The notes below the pieces were generated by a model. The model was given only the letters and a program-made list of their open reading frames with translations, was not told the DNA's origin and did not search any database. DNA of 64,000 bases from Mytilisepta virgata (taxonomy: Eukaryota > Mollusca > Bivalvia > Mytilida > Mytilidae), in assembly GCA_028015205.1 (NCBI GenBank), contig CM051510.1:32798580-32862579 (forward strand), written 5' to 3'. A program made the translations under genes and the position numbers. Positions within the stretch are counted from its first letter, which is position 1, and each line of letters starts with the position of its first letter. Shown piece by piece: positions 33,836-45,770 of the stretch.

Positions 33836-34010
33836 TAGCCCGGTTTTTTTGTGTGGTCCATGTTGTTCATATGTTTTTAGTCTTTAATTGTAGTGCATGT
33901 ATTGTTTTGGTCTTGCCTTGGTTGTTCTCCGGAGTTTGTCAGTTGTTACGATTTTTCTCTCCTTCGAATATCCCTTTGGTATTTCTTGACTTTACTTATC
34001 TTAAATAAAT
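33836..34010 (+). mobile_element. 3' tail of the reverse-transcriptase remnant
   Basis: CATGTTGTTCATATGTTTTT, AATTGTAGTGCATGTATTGT, CCGGAGTTTGTCAGTTG and TATCCCTTTGGTATTTCTTG succeed each other. The exact inverse series forms the element at 35716-35970. Confidence 0.8.
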
Positions 34011-34027
34011 GGTATCCATTATAATAA

Positions 34028-34305
34028 TCCCAATGCTGTTGGCGTGGCCAATGATGCGAGCACAGCAATAGCCCTTTCCAGAAACTCATTTCCGTACCAC
34101 GATTCTGATTCTAAAGTTATAATTTGAAGTAAGTTATTTCCCTTACTTTACTTACTTCTGTTTCGGGCGAACGAAACCTTTTTTAGTCTTAGTATGTACC
34201 ACAATATGGCCATATTCGCTTTAACAAATAAATTCACTTCGGATTGCATATTGCCTTTTTTAAATGACCCATATGCTCAGCTTCGCTTCGGGTAATATGT
34301 CACTC
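34028..34305 (+). repeat. Dispersed repeat family G, copy 1 (copy 2 at 63320-63601)
   Basis: Shared phrases in the same order are ATGATGCGAGCACAGCAATA, TTATTTCCCTTACTTTACTT, CAATATGGCCATA and AAATGACCCATATGCTC. About 280 bp are collinear with scattered substitutions. No coding frame. Confidence 0.85.
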
Positions 34306-34654
34306 AGACCTGGCAACTATTTTGCATATAACCGTCAAATGTCCCTAATATTATGTAAATAACAACACGTGTAAATGACTACAACTCTATAACACCCATG
34401 AACGATTATTTCTATAACAATACATAAGCAATATTATAAAAAATGTCTCGTTGTAAGTATGGGAGTCTGAATGGAATACTCTTAAATTCTGTATTCAGTT
34501 AATTTTCTTCCGATTTTTCACCATTCGCTTAAAAAACCGCTTATTTTGTAAAATCTGGTCAGGTTGTAAATTTTAAGGTCAGAAAATCAAAAATACATAA
34601 ATAAACTGAGTGAAATAATGTTTTGTTGCGGTATAATTAAGATGCATGTGACAT

Positions 34655-34965
34655 GTTTGACTTGGGGACCCAGTGGTTAAGGCGCTGGCCTTTAAACCAC
34701 GAGGTCGACACCGCTGTAGGTTCGAGCCTCCCATGTGTCAAGGTTTCCAGGCACCTACTTTAGCTCGGGGGTTTCGCCGATTTTCCGGCCTGGAATATCG
34801 GGCTTTCCTCCCCCACAAACCTGGCGACCATGCGAGAACACCATATCTACCAAACGGTCGTAAATCTCGCCGTCGGTAAAAAAAGCTCTATAGAGCTTAT
34901 GTTGATTGTTGACTTGTACACACCGACGTTAAATAAAACTTACCTTTACCTTTACCTTTACCTTG
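34655..34965 (+). mobile_element. tRNA-derived SINE
   Basis: The head resembles a tRNA: an A-box-like TGGTTAAGGCG near 34674, a GCTGGCCTTTAAACCACGAG anticodon-arm-like stretch, and a B box GGTTCGAGCC near 34720. The body has TTTTCCGGCCTGGAATATCG, and the 3' end has CGTTAAATAAAACTTACC followed by tandem TTTACC units. The 68-codon frame over the head is a by-product. No target-site duplication is obvious. Confidence 0.85.
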
Positions 34966-35439
34966 GAAAATATTTTTTTAATAAACGCATCATGTATTAA
35001 ATAACATATTGTTCGTACTAATGTTCTCATTTTGTCAGTTGTACATCTGTAATCGGTAAATTTTTCCAAAAATTTTTTATCAATTATAAAATTATTAAAT
35101 TATTCTTTATACTGTAGAACATCATTCTGTATTCATTTATTTTTTAGGCAATTATTCTCCTTTCCTTAAACCCCATCCATATCCTCACTAACTATAGACT
35201 CAACTAGTAAACGTTATTCTTAAAGTGAAAATTGAGGTATTTTGTCAGAAGCACATGTACTGTCATGTGACAATAAGTTGTAGGAGCAAATAAAAAATTA
35301 GGTGAAAATTTTGTCAATGATTGGATCACCAAGTGATGAGGCTTATAAAGAAAAACAAACAATTTGACGTTAGGTGAGAAACAGCTATTAACGTAATGTT
35401 TCTTGTTCTTTTTTTATTTGGTTTATATGTTTTTCATTA

Positions 35440-35572
35440 TTTTAGTTATATACTTATCCTTGTGGCGTTTGTTCGTTATGTCCCATTCTCATGACTGTCT
35501 TTTCCTTTGGATTTCGAATTAATGGACTTCTTCGGTTCGGTATTCTTTTGCCGATAATCTTTGCTTAACTGT
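35440..35572 (+). mobile_element. Retroelement 3' tail fragment (RT-tail family)
   Basis: TTATCCTTGTGGCGTTTGTT, TCCCATTCTCATGACTGTCT, TTTTCCTTTGGATTTCGAAT and GTATTCTTTTGCCGATAAT match 20400-20540 and 60490-60640. Confidence 0.7.
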
Positions 35573-35715
35573 CACGTAAATGTAAGGAAATTTATGTCAA
35601 ATCTTCGTAAATGGTATGAAGCTTTTATAGGACCTTCTTTAGTATGCAACATTGCGTGACCATATTGTTCTTCACTGAATTTTGGGTTTTATATTCTGGA
35701 CCCAAAATTAAATGT

Positions 35716-35970
35716 AAGTAAAGTCAAGAAATACCAAAGGGATATTCGAAGGAGGGGAAAATCAAAACATCTGACAAACTCTGGAGAACAACGAGGACAA
35801 GACCAAAATAATACATGCACTACAATTAAAAACTAAAAACATATGAACAACATGGACCACACAAAAAACCCGGGCTAGACTCACGTGCTCCGGAAGAGTA
35901 ATCAGTCTGTGCTTCCTGCAGGACACCCGCCATGCTGCTCATGTCAAATCCGGTATGAGGAAGAGAGAAC
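35716..35970 (-). mobile_element. Retroelement 3' tail (RT-tail family, minus)
   Basis: It is the reverse complement of 33780-34000: AAGTCAAGAAATACCAAAGG, CTGACAAACTCTGGAGAACA, CGTGCTCCGGAAGAGTAATC and GACACCCGCCATGCTGCTCA. The last phrase corresponds to the coding remnant GSMAGVL at 33.8 kb. Confidence 0.85.
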
Positions 35971-36204
35971 AATTGCTTTTTCTACGATATTGGACTACTC
36001 GTAAACATAATAATAGCTAAATACCTTTCAACAATAGCCAAATTAAAATGTTAGTTCACTACTGAAAAATTAAGCACAATGGCAAAACATTAAGTAATAC
36101 CAAACATGTAACAATCTATTCAGTCAATCTGTAAGTTTATAAAAAGGTCCTACTTTGAAAGTCGCCCAAGAAGTTCCAAATAACAAAACGATTTGGTGAC
36201 GATA

Positions 36205-36395
36205 AAGGAGACTGCGTTCATTAAAATCTGAGTGGGGTGATATGTGTCCTGCGGACAGTTACCTCGTGAGCTAGCACATTAAAAATCCGGCTCAGCGTGT
36301 CAGTCTAGTACAAAGCAGGGATCATATTCATTATCATATCAACATTGGCTGCCACTGGACGTTAAACAACAATCCATCCATCCATCCATCCATCG
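36205..36395 (+). mobile_element. SINE- or LINE-like tail with (CCAT)n
   Basis: GTCCTGCGGACAGTTACCTC, AGTACAAAGCAGGGATCATA and CTGCCACTGGACGTTAAACA precede about six CCAT units (36372-36394). The GTTAAACAAC end followed by a short tandem tail is typical of tRNA-related retroposons. The phrase TTAACGTCCAGTGGCAA recurs inverted at 41457-41475. Confidence 0.6.
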
Positions 36396-36507
36396 TTAAA
36401 ATATTGTTTGCCTTATATTGCTACTTTTTTTTCTCTATAGTTACAATCTTTAACAAGATTTATTTTGTTTAATGGCAGCAAACAGAGGATGCAATGAGAA
36501 TAGCTTC

Positions 36508-36708
36508 AAAACAAAAAAACAGTAAGAATATTCGTAACCGGTGACATACAAGATTTTTACTGGACAGAGTGTGCTGTGATGACACGCGTTTGTCATCATG
36601 AAGCCACGAATGTATAAACAATTACAAATGTAATCTAACTATCAATAAAAAAAACCTCATCGAATTATAGAAATTTTGTTTATCATCGATAACAAATATT
36701 TTCACTCT
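36508..36708 (+). mobile_element. MITE-A copy 3
   Basis: The left end ATATTCGTAACCGGTGACAT and right end TTTTGTTTATCATCGATAAC flank the family interior (GTTTGTCATCATGAAGCCAC). Confidence 0.8.
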
Positions 36709-37574
36709 TTCGTCTTTTAATAACTGGTAAAAAGATATCATTTTTATAAATAACTATAAATAAACTAATTGAGACAGAGAAACTTTTATAAAGTCCAACG
36801 AAATAAACTCTCTTTCTTTCGTATGATGTGTATTTCTGGCTAATTGAATAATAAAACGAATAACAAGAAATGTTAACATCTTTCATATTCGCCAAAAAAA
36901 GTAAAAAAAAAATATAAAAAAAAACGTTTTAAGCTTTTATGCAGGTCTAATCTTCAAGAAAAGGGCTTATAATTCTAAAATTAAATTGTATTACCAATCT
37001 ACTTCTATTAAAATTTGTCATAAATTGATGAAATCATTTGTAGCGCTTCCATTCAGGTGTGTTTGAAATAATTATAAAAATAGAATATACAGCCGTCTAG
37101 TTCATTTCTTTCTTAGGATATCACCAGATTAGAAATAGAATATGATATGTCTGGATCTTTCTAATTGCTTATATTTTTTACTATTAGAATTTTATTTTAT
37201 TGCTATTATTGATAAGAGTAAATGTGGGTGTTCATTCAGATTTTTTTTTGTAAAATCTTCACACATCTATATGATAATATCTTTGCAGTTTATAATCAGG
37301 ACGTTTTTATTCATTAGTGATGTTTAGCATGATAGATGATTCAAAACAAATTATCAGTGCCCACATCTGTTCGTTTTGTAAAGTTTTCACGACGATTAGA
37401 ACAATACAATTTACGACGTAGGTTAATTTTTGAGTGAGATCACAATAATAATGTTTAATTCCTTTTTTTTATTTTCTTCACTGTTAAAGGATTGACCGTA
37501 ATTTTTTTTCCAGTCTATGAAGAAATAACCTAAATCACGTAGTGTGCACCATTGCTCCTTAGGTATATTTGTCC

Positions 37575-38045
37575 TTTTTTCCACCTTATAATTACAAGAT
37601 GGAATTTTCACGTTTCCACTTTGTCGTTAGATGATTGAATTTTCAGGTTTCCACCTTGTCGTTAGAACATTTAGTTTTCAAGGTTAGAAGATTGAGTTTT
37701 GAAGTTTCCACCTTGTCGTTCGATGACGGAATTTTCAAGTATCCACATTGTCGTTAGAAGATGGAATTTTCAAGTTTAAACCTTGTCGTTAGAAAGTTGA
37801 TTTTTCACATTTCATCCTTTTCATTAGGAGATTGAGTTTTCAAGTTTAAACCTTGTCGTTAGAAGGTGGAATTTTCAAGTTTAAACCTTATCGTTACAAG
37901 ATGGAGTTTTCAAGTTTCCATCTTGTCGTCAGAAGATGGGTTGTCCAATTTGCACCTTGTCGTTAGATGACGGAATTTTCACGTTTCCACCTTTTCATTA
38001 GAAGGTTTAACTTTTCAAGTTTCCACCTTGTCGTTAGATTGTTGT
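37575..38045. repeat. Degenerate minisatellite, ~35-bp period, about 13 copies
   Basis: The consensus unit is built from GGAATTTTCAAGTTTCCACC plus TTGTCGTTAGAAGAT. Units differ by substitutions and small indels (CCTTGTCGTTAG, CCTTTTCATTAG, CCTTATCGTTAC). There are no unique spacers between repeats. Confidence 0.9.
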
Positions 38046-38644
38046 ATTAAGGTTTCTTTTATCTGTTTATTTAATTTTACAAATACGTCTATCTTTCCTG
38101 TAACATGTTAAGGTAACATAATGAGAATGGTTTTCTAGAAAAGATATTTCAATAGATTTGTTCTGTAGTATGGATTCTATCGTTGCGTGCAATTCTGTGG
38201 TATTTTATGGATTTGTCATTTTATCTGGACCAATGGCAAGGGATGTTACATGTATTTAGGTTCTTTGAGTGACCAATTAGCATCCGATAGGTTATGAATT
38301 TTTTATATACCCCTGACTTACAATCTATGGTTTAATGAAATATCTAAAATCTTAATCACTTCGGGGAATCAGAACGAATATGATTAAAAGCAATCTTAAC
38401 TGCAAATGAACATTTAATTATTTTCAAATAACACAATTAATATATTTTATATGATTCAAAACGTTTTTGTGCGAGTCAAATATATATTAGAGGAATTGTT
38501 TATTAAAAACGTAAAAAAAAAAACTGGTTTAGTTTGGTTTATTCTGGAATTCCGACCTATTTCAATGGAACTGGTCATTTCGTACCAAGAATTTCTATTT
38601 GGTGGAGGAAGCCAGAATACCCACGGAGAACTAAGATCAATAAA

Positions 38645-39030
38645 GAAAATATAGCAATATTTGTAACCATAGATAAAAAAAATTCTACAGGATCAGGGCC
38701 TAATCTAGGATGTTGAAGAGGGAGAAGTGACTTCTTCTTCCGTGATGGATTAGGGAGAACTGGTCATTTTGAATTTCCACCAACCTCTCGGCCGATCAAA
38801 AATTACGTGTTGTAGTAAAAATATATGAGGATACAGTCTACTATGTCATTAGCTGTTATTGTTTTGAAGCCACAGAAAAACAGTGACGTCACAATAAAAA
38901 ATAAATACCATAACCTCAAAATAACCTCCACACAACGTACTATAGCGTTACACTATCAAATCCTTAAAATGAGGGTCGTCCAAGAACGTTGATGTAACAG
39001 AAAACAATACTGACATAAGGTATTAGAACC
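38645..39030 (+). mobile_element. MITE-A copies 4a/4b, broken
   Basis: A left end (ATATTTGTAACCATAGATAA, 38656) and interior (GCTGTTATTGTTTTGAAGCC, 38852; AGAACGTTGATGTAACAG, 38983) are recognisable, but unrelated sequence separates them. At least one later insertion or rearrangement is implied. Confidence 0.55.
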
Positions 39031-39215
39031 AAAACAAAAACAGTAGCAATATTCGTAACAGATACCAAATAAGATTTCTACTATTAATATACGCTATTGT
39101 TTTCCGATTTGAAGTCAACAATTTATTAAGACCGTGGCCTCATGATCGCAACGTCATAGTCACCGGTTACGTATTTTGTTATTGTTTCTGTGTTGAGTGC
39201 TATAAAACTAATATC
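39031..39215 (+). mobile_element. MITE-A copy 5
   Basis: It has AACAGTAGCAATATTCGTAA at the left and CACCGGTTACGTATTTTGTT plus ATTGTTTCTGT at the right, with TATACGCTATTGTTTTCCGA inside. It is immediately adjacent to the broken copy at 38645-39030. Confidence 0.8.
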
Positions 39216-41280
39216 TTATCACCGGTTTTGAATATGGTTAATGTTACACACACTGTTTTTAAAATTCCGTCACAATTTAATATTTACCAATTTATAAGCA
39301 GTATTTATCAATTAGGACTTTTGACGAAGGTCAATGCGTTATAGTTTTTCAGATTAACCGAGTGAAAGTCCTTAAGTTATAATAGTGTATTATGGAAATG
39401 ACTTCAATGTTCTTTCTGTGTATTGTATTTTGCATGGCTTTAACATACCGGACCGGAACGGCTTATATCCGGATCTAAATTTAGAAGTATAGCGTCAATA
39501 TATATATATAAATAGAAACGTAGAGGCCATATATTTAAAAATAGAAACAAAGCGTCCGTACATGGAATAGCCGTTAAATCACGTGATTGTAACAACCAAT
39601 GAAACGATGAGAATGCTACACCATATGTAATATACATGTACATGAATAAATATGTATGTACATTAGTCCCTATCTGGTCAGTAGGAAGCATAATACTCAC
39701 TGTCTCACTTCAGTAAGATTGTGTCAGGCCTATACAATCGTCGTTAAGTTCCCTACGGCTTCAGATAAGTCAAACGTTTTTATATTATAAACGCCAAGCA
39801 TGAAAATCGAAAATATATCAACATGTTAGAATTTAATTACTTAAGGAATATAATTGTTACATAAATATTGGTAGCGGAAACAAATTAACTTTTAGTACAA
39901 TCAGTTGACTTGTGGAATAACATTGACAAGAAGAAAAACGAGTGGAAAAATGAAATATCAGCGAAGAGCAACAATACCTTGCCACTTACTCAAGGGAGTC
40001 CATTCAACAGCCCTCCAAAACGGTTTTCTTTAAATACCTTCTGTTGTATTTTCTTTTTGTCTGCAAACTTTGTTTCTGTCATAAAAATAATAAAAATAAA
40101 AAAAACAACACAAAATACAATACAATCTTCTCACATCCTTTTGGTTTGGCATCATATTTTCCATACATAATTTTACATTGTAAGAAAGTTTTGTATTTAG
40201 GGAAAAAAAATAATCAATGTAAAAAAAATTGTAGAATTCTTCACAATATATTTGGTTGAGATGCAAATGGAGTTTAATTCAATATATTCTCTCTTTAAAT
40301 ATAATTATTAATGAATAGAATGTAAATAATTCTATTTTTTAAAATAAGATAAAGAACGTATTTTGAACCCCATACATTTGAATACCATTAATAAACCTAG
40401 ATATTTACAGCGAATGGTGACTTAAAAAGTGAACATGTCTTGAATGACAATTATCTTCACATTGTTGTGTTACCATGTTATAACATAAATAAATACCAAA
40501 TATATACCATATCTAGGCGGAGATGTAACGCCCCTGAACAATCCAGACATTGGAATGGAGTAGAAGAACACATTCTTAAAGTACGAATTATATTTCTATA
40601 TATATACCTGCGTGACGTCGTAGGATATCCGGATTATCTACTTATGACGTACACAACTCAACAAAAATTTATTTTTAAATTTTCATTAATACGTTCTCAG
40701 GCTTTCATTCTCAAATTCCGGGTCAGACTTGATAACGAAACTTTAAAACATGGATACCGTTTATCTCGCTACACTCAGTAAATTGTTGATTGTCAGATAT
40801 GTGGATTAAACGGAAGATAATTATGATTCCATGGATTTTGAGGATAGATGTTTAAATAATATTAACTAATATAGTAACTTTATTTATTTTCCTAAGATAG
40901 ATTGTACTATATAAATCTGTGAGGGTTAAACTTATTACAATCAGATGCGTATAACGCGCTTTCCATCAGAAAATTCAGAAAGGTTATGAAAACTTTAACT
41001 GATACTTATAAACAAATTTTGAAAATTAAAAAAATGTGTCATTGGCAACGTTGAAAGCCAAAAAAGTAGAAAACAAACTACATACACATATGCAAAATTG
41101 ACTAAATGAGTGTAAAACCAAAAGTCTAAAGACTATGCATGAGGCAGTTTTAAGCTAATAAAAAATATCCGCCTAGGGTCAACTTAACTATAAGTATATG
41201 AAACCTCAATCGAAATAAAACTGGTGTTATTTGATATTCAATGTTGCCTTTTATGTCTCTGCTATTGCCATCTCGATCAG
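39216..41280. other. No gene seen
   Basis: AT-rich with short frames. The longest, 113 codons on the plus strand at 40440-40781, contains RDVVGYPDYLLMTY, but I find no family signature, start context or splice evidence for it. Confidence 0.4.
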
Positions 41281-41284
41281 TATT

Positions 41285-41425
41285 TCACTACTAGTGTGGA
41301 TATACTCTCTCGTGCATACCTTTGTGGTTTTTGGCTTGACCCTTTTGGTCATTTTGGCATTTTCTGTTTTTTTTTCAGCATTTTGGGTCGATTAATGTTT
41401 CGGCTTTCAACACAATTGAATAGTA
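41285..41425 (+). repeat. Dispersed repeat family D, truncated
   Basis: GGATATACTCTCTCGTGCAT, CCTTTTGGTCATTTTGGCAT and GGCTTTCAACACAATTGAAT match the first part of the family. The core with the GTGCACAT palindrome is missing. Confidence 0.6.
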
Positions 41426-41595
41426 AACGATTGAATGATTGATTCGTTGTTGCTTGCTTAACGTCCAGTGGCAAATATTTCATGCTTCTTCAGGACTAGA
41501 ACCAGTTCAGCAATTTATCAAACATATTTCAAATAAGGGTGGGACGGGACTAAAAAGTGGAACCAATTTTGACTACCACTGTAAAAGGAGGATGG

Positions 41596-41790
41596 TTGGG
41601 TAGGGTCGGATAATTTAGCCTTCTGTAGCGGCCATCAGTCTACTCTTTTTCGAAAACTACAGAAGGGGTCTTTAGTGTGCAGGGAGTGTTGCATTCTCCA
41701 AACACGATACCCACTATGGTAAGCGGTCAGGCTTTCTGTATTTTGACCTGACAACCTCCCAGCGAGAGGGCCTTCCCTATCCGCCACCTG
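41596..41790 (-). repeat. Dispersed GC-rich repeat, inverted copy of 16110-16376
   Basis: AGGGTCGGATAATTTAGCCT, CGAAAACTACAGAAGGGGTC, GTGCAGGGAGTGTTGCATTC and CCTATCCGCCACCTG are the reverse complements of the phrases in the 16.1 kb copy. Confidence 0.85.
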
Positions 41791-41980
41791 TTGTCATTCT
41801 GGAGCAGTACAAGCTTACCGTTCTGATGACGTCATTCCAATTGTGTTTGTAAGTGCTTTAGGTTTTGTGTTGTCATTCTAGAGCAGGACATGCTGACCGT
41901 TCTGGAACACCTGATGACGTCATTCCAATTGTGTTTGTGAGTGCTTTAGGTTTTGTGTTGTCATTCTGGAGCAGGACAAG
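41791..41980 (+). repeat. 88-bp tandem repeat (left part)
   Basis: Two and a half units of TTGTCATTCTGGAGCAGGAC, CCGTTCTGGAACACCTGATG, ACGTCATTCCAATTGTGTTT and GTGAGTGCTTTAGGTTTTGT. The first unit lacks eight bases (GGAACACC). The GGAACACCTGATGACGTCA part resembles the CCGGAGCACCTGATG retroelement-tail signature. Confidence 0.85.
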
Positions 41981-43199
41981 ATAACAATCCAAAGATACTA
42001 ATATTAGATATTGTAAATTTATACTATGCTGTATACGACGCATTTCAAGGAGTTACCTCTCATCAGCAGCATTAAAATCGAAACATTTGGAAGACCAAAA
42101 ACCAAACTTATATTAAACAAGAAGTACTCAACAAAAAATACCGAAATAGGAAGCCAAATTTCAGCTAAGGAGATCTACCATGTGCAATACAAGGAATGAA
42201 CCCTTAGTATTTCTATTATTTTTGAATTTTGCTAAATACTGATAATTTCTGTAACAAATCAATGAATAATCATGTCAGACAAGTCTGACGACTGGGTTGG
42301 CGAATACCCTCGGGGACCTAGGGTCCACCAGCAGAGGCATCATCCCAGGAGTTTCAAAATAACAATCCAAAGATACTAATATTAGATATTGTAAATTTAT
42401 ACTATGCTGTATACGACGCATTTCAAGGAGTTACCTCTCATCAGCAGCATTAAAATCGAAACATTTGGAAGACCAAAAACCAAACTTATATTAAACAAGA
42501 AGTACTCAACAAAAAATACCGAAATAGGAAGCCAAATTTCAGCTAAGGAGATCTACCATGTGCAATACAAGGAATGAACCCTTAGTATTTCTATTATTTT
42601 TGAATTTTGCTAAATACTGATAATTTCTGTAACAAATCAATGAATAATCATGTCAGACAAGTCTGACGACTGGGTTGGCGAATACCCTCGGGGACCTAGG
42701 GTCCACCAGCAGAGGCATCATCCCAGGAGTTTCAAAATAACAATCCAAAGATACTAATATTAGATATTGTAAATTTATACTATGCTGTATACGACGCATT
42801 TCAAGGAGTTACCTCTCATCAGCAGCATTAAAATCGAAACATTTGGAAGACCAAAAACCAAACTTATATTAAACAAGAAGTACTCAACAAAAAATACCGA
42901 AATAGGAAGCCAAATTTCAGCTAAGGAGATCTACCATGTGCAATACAAGGAATGAACCCTTAGTATTTCTATTATTTTTGAATTTTGCTAAATACTGATA
43001 ATTTCTGTAACAAATCAATGAATAATCATGTCAGACAAGTCTGACGACTGGGTTGGCGAATACCCTCGGGGACCTAGGGTCCACCAGCAGAGGCATCATC
43101 CCAGGAGTTTCAAAATAACAATCCAAAGATACTAATATTAGATATTGTAAATTTATACTATGCTGTATACGACGCATTTCAAGGAGTTACCTCTCATCA
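41981..43199 (+). repeat. Tandem array of a 378-bp unit, three full copies plus 85 bp
   Basis: ATAACAATCCAAAGATACTA starts at 41981, 42359, 42737 and 43115, exactly 378 bp apart. Reading the three units side by side I find no difference. Each unit contains GTCAGACAAGTCTGACGACT (a hairpin) and TCGGGGACCTAGGGTCCACC. The last copy stops at CTCTCATCA and passes directly into the 88-bp repeat. Confidence 0.95.
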
Positions 43200-43320
43200 A
43201 ACTTACGGTTCTGGAACACCTGATGACGTCATTCCAATTGTGTTTGTGAGTGCTTTAGGTTTTGTGTTGTCATTCTGGAGCAGGACAAGCTTACCGTTCT
43301 AGAACACCAGATGATTTCTT
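43200..43320 (+). repeat. 88-bp tandem repeat (right part)
   Basis: GGTTCTGGAACACCTGATGA through GTGAGTGCTTTAGGTTTTGT and TTGTCATTCTGGAGCAGGAC resumes the repeat seen at 41791-41980, showing that the 378-bp array sits inside it. Confidence 0.85.
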
Positions 43321-43934
43321 TCCAATTTTGTTGTGAGTGTATTAGTTTTTCTGTTGTCTTATTCTGATTCTCATTGGTTTGCTATGCGTTTTTAATCATG
43401 TGTTTGTGTCTTTGTACCATTTGTTTGTTGTGTTAGTGCCGGCTTGTCATTGAATTGGGGTCTTGTAGAATCTGCCTACTATCTTATTTATTCGGTATTC
43501 TTTTCCCTACATTTGTTCGTATAATCAAGAAAGTATTAGCATCTGTCTACATTACAACTATGGTACAGGATATGCCAGCATTTGTTCGCCAGTTAGATTT
43601 CGTTAAATGTTTATTGGAATATTTAAAGATAAAGATTTTACAAGATTGAATTCGTACGGTTTTTTTTTATTTCAATGCTATTTAATGTGGTCTTGGGCCT
43701 ATATCTTAAAATAATTCCAAAGCATATTGTCATAATAAAATGGTCCGAGACCACAACTAATTTGCAATGTTTATGAACACCTTTATATATTCCATTTCTT
43801 TGTGATTTGAACAATCTTTGATGACTTATTGATTTAAATATTAAGTAGATTGTTCATGGTAAATGTTTTAAAAAGTTCAAATGAACTACGATAAATTAAT
43901 TGTTTTGTTGTTGTCTGATCGAATTCGGCTACCA

Positions 43935-44350
43935 TATTTTCTGGCATAATTACACCTTATGTAAGAATCCTGGGTTTTGATTGGTTGATAGCCAGTGTAT
44001 TTTTCACCAATTTACTTTTATCAAATGAATATCGTTCATTTTTAAACAGCGCCGGGGTATATGCAAAAAGGATATGCCTTTTTTACCCTCTCTGCCGTGG
44101 TATTTGCCAAAAAATACTCTATCCGACTGGACGCTTGTAATGTCACGATCATCAATGCGTTTTGTACGTTAACATTCGGTGTAATTAAACAGATATAGCA
44201 TATTCTTGAGGGGTATTTGCGAAAAATACCAGTCTTGAGAATGAATTTCCCTCGCCTTACGGCTTGCAAAATTTAACATTCTCTCGACTGGTATTTTTCG
44301 CAAATACCCCTCCTTAACATGATATATCTGTTCAATAATCGGAGTGTCCT
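43935..44350. repeat. Foldback element family F, copy 2
   Basis: TGGGTTTTGATTGGTTGATA, ATATGCAAAAAGGATATGCC, GGGTATTTGCGAAAAATACC and its inverse GGTATTTTTCGCAAATACCC follow the order of 22779-23110. The interval between the inverted parts carries CCCTCGCCTTACGGCTTGCA. A 75-codon minus frame here is a by-product. Confidence 0.75.
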
Positions 44351-45299
44351 GTTTTCTTCAAATACTGATAGGACATCTTTAAGTAAATATACTGCACAAG
44401 AAGATTTTCTATTGTTATCATGATTTTTAAAAAAATATCAATGTACTATATCTTCTCCTTGAACACAAGCCGTTCCATTATAGTGCAAACCTTGGGGAGG
44501 CGAGTTTTAATTTCAGCTTATTTACAAACATACAAGTAGCGTACTGCTATAAATGGAATTATGGCAGTATAACTAACACATGTTCAGATTTTCCATTAAA
44601 AAACAGAATTATACCGTAAATAAATAATAAAAATGTCCATTCAAAATGACCATAACGTAGCCTAAAATAGTATACAACACTCCCCTGCCACTCCTTATCA
44701 ATTACGGCACGCTACATATCTGTATAACAATACAATAAACGTACCATAAATAGATCAAAACAGAACTTCTCCTGAGTGAATGAAATTTTGTTCAGCCATC
44801 AGGATGATTTCCCAGGATACCAGACAGACCTATAGGCACCTAATTTTTAACTTATCTTTACTATGTTTTAATGATTTTGGCTATTTGATTGTTCAGTGTT
44901 AACCTTATGTAAAATTAATTTCACATAGAAAAGACATAATACAATGGTAAATTGAAAAATAATGTTGTCGGATATATAGTGTTTCTGCATTTGTTAACTT
45001 GATTTTTAATCCGACTAAAGCACGATATATGAATATTAATATACTACGGGCAACTTGAAGAGAGCAATATTGTATGTTGCTGTAAAACACACATCTGTCA
45101 GAAAACTCCCAAGTAACTTGTAATCAATAATTCAATTCTTTATAGACCCCAAGGAGTAGCAAAAGTGCAATGGTGTACAAATTCGAGCACCGGGGTCATC
45201 GTATGGACTCTCAAAACAAAGTATCCGAACGATTAAATTTCTTTAGACCAAAAACAAATTTACCGAGGAGTTTAAAGCATTAATTATGTAAATAAATAT
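44351..45299. other. No gene seen
   Basis: AT-rich sequence without coding signal or defined repeat. Confidence 0.45.
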
Positions 45300-45482
45300 A
45301 CATGTTTCTTAAGTTGAAAGACACTTCGTCGTTTGTATGCGGCGACCATGAAGACAAGTTATGTATATCGCGTTTCCGAAGTTTGCCGATAAATACCGAG
45401 GTATGCCATTACATTGTTTTGAACATCCGGGTCATTTGGAAGAACCACGTGGTCATTTATTGTCCGGATACAGTAAATGGAT
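45300..45482 (+). mobile_element. Decayed relative of TTAA family T1
   Basis: TTTCCGAAGTTTGCCGATAA, ATACCGAGGT, CACGTGGTCATTTATTGTCC and GGATAC follow the same order as 1690-1856. The terminal inverted repeats and TTAA are not preserved. Confidence 0.6.
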
Positions 45483-45770
45483 AACATTTACTATGTCTTG
45501 TAGACACCGATTGCAACGATACGATGCTAATCCATTCGTATGGAATGGAAAACATCTGAGATCAACAACCTAACGACGTTAAAGGCACCTATTTAGAAAA
45601 GGCTAAAATGCCATTACATTTACCACTCTCGCATTTGCCAAGTGGGGAATGATTACTGCCTGGAAAAGTCATTTCATGGAATTAATTTTTTTGATTTTGA
45701 AAGTTTATAAACGACAACAATACAACAATTTTTGATGGTTAATTAACATTGTTAAGTCGTCCAACAAGAC

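Noticed and set aside
34670..34740. Apparent tRNA gene
   Set aside because: A and B boxes are present, but the cloverleaf is not complete and the sequence continues into a SINE body and tail.
37575..38045. Regularly spaced ~35-bp repeats resembling a CRISPR array
   Set aside because: Units are directly contiguous and degenerate with no unique spacers; the genome is eukaryotic. It is a minisatellite.
40440..40781. 113-codon plus-strand open frame
   Set aside because: No recognisable motif, AT-rich codon content and no flanking gene structure; kept as unassigned.
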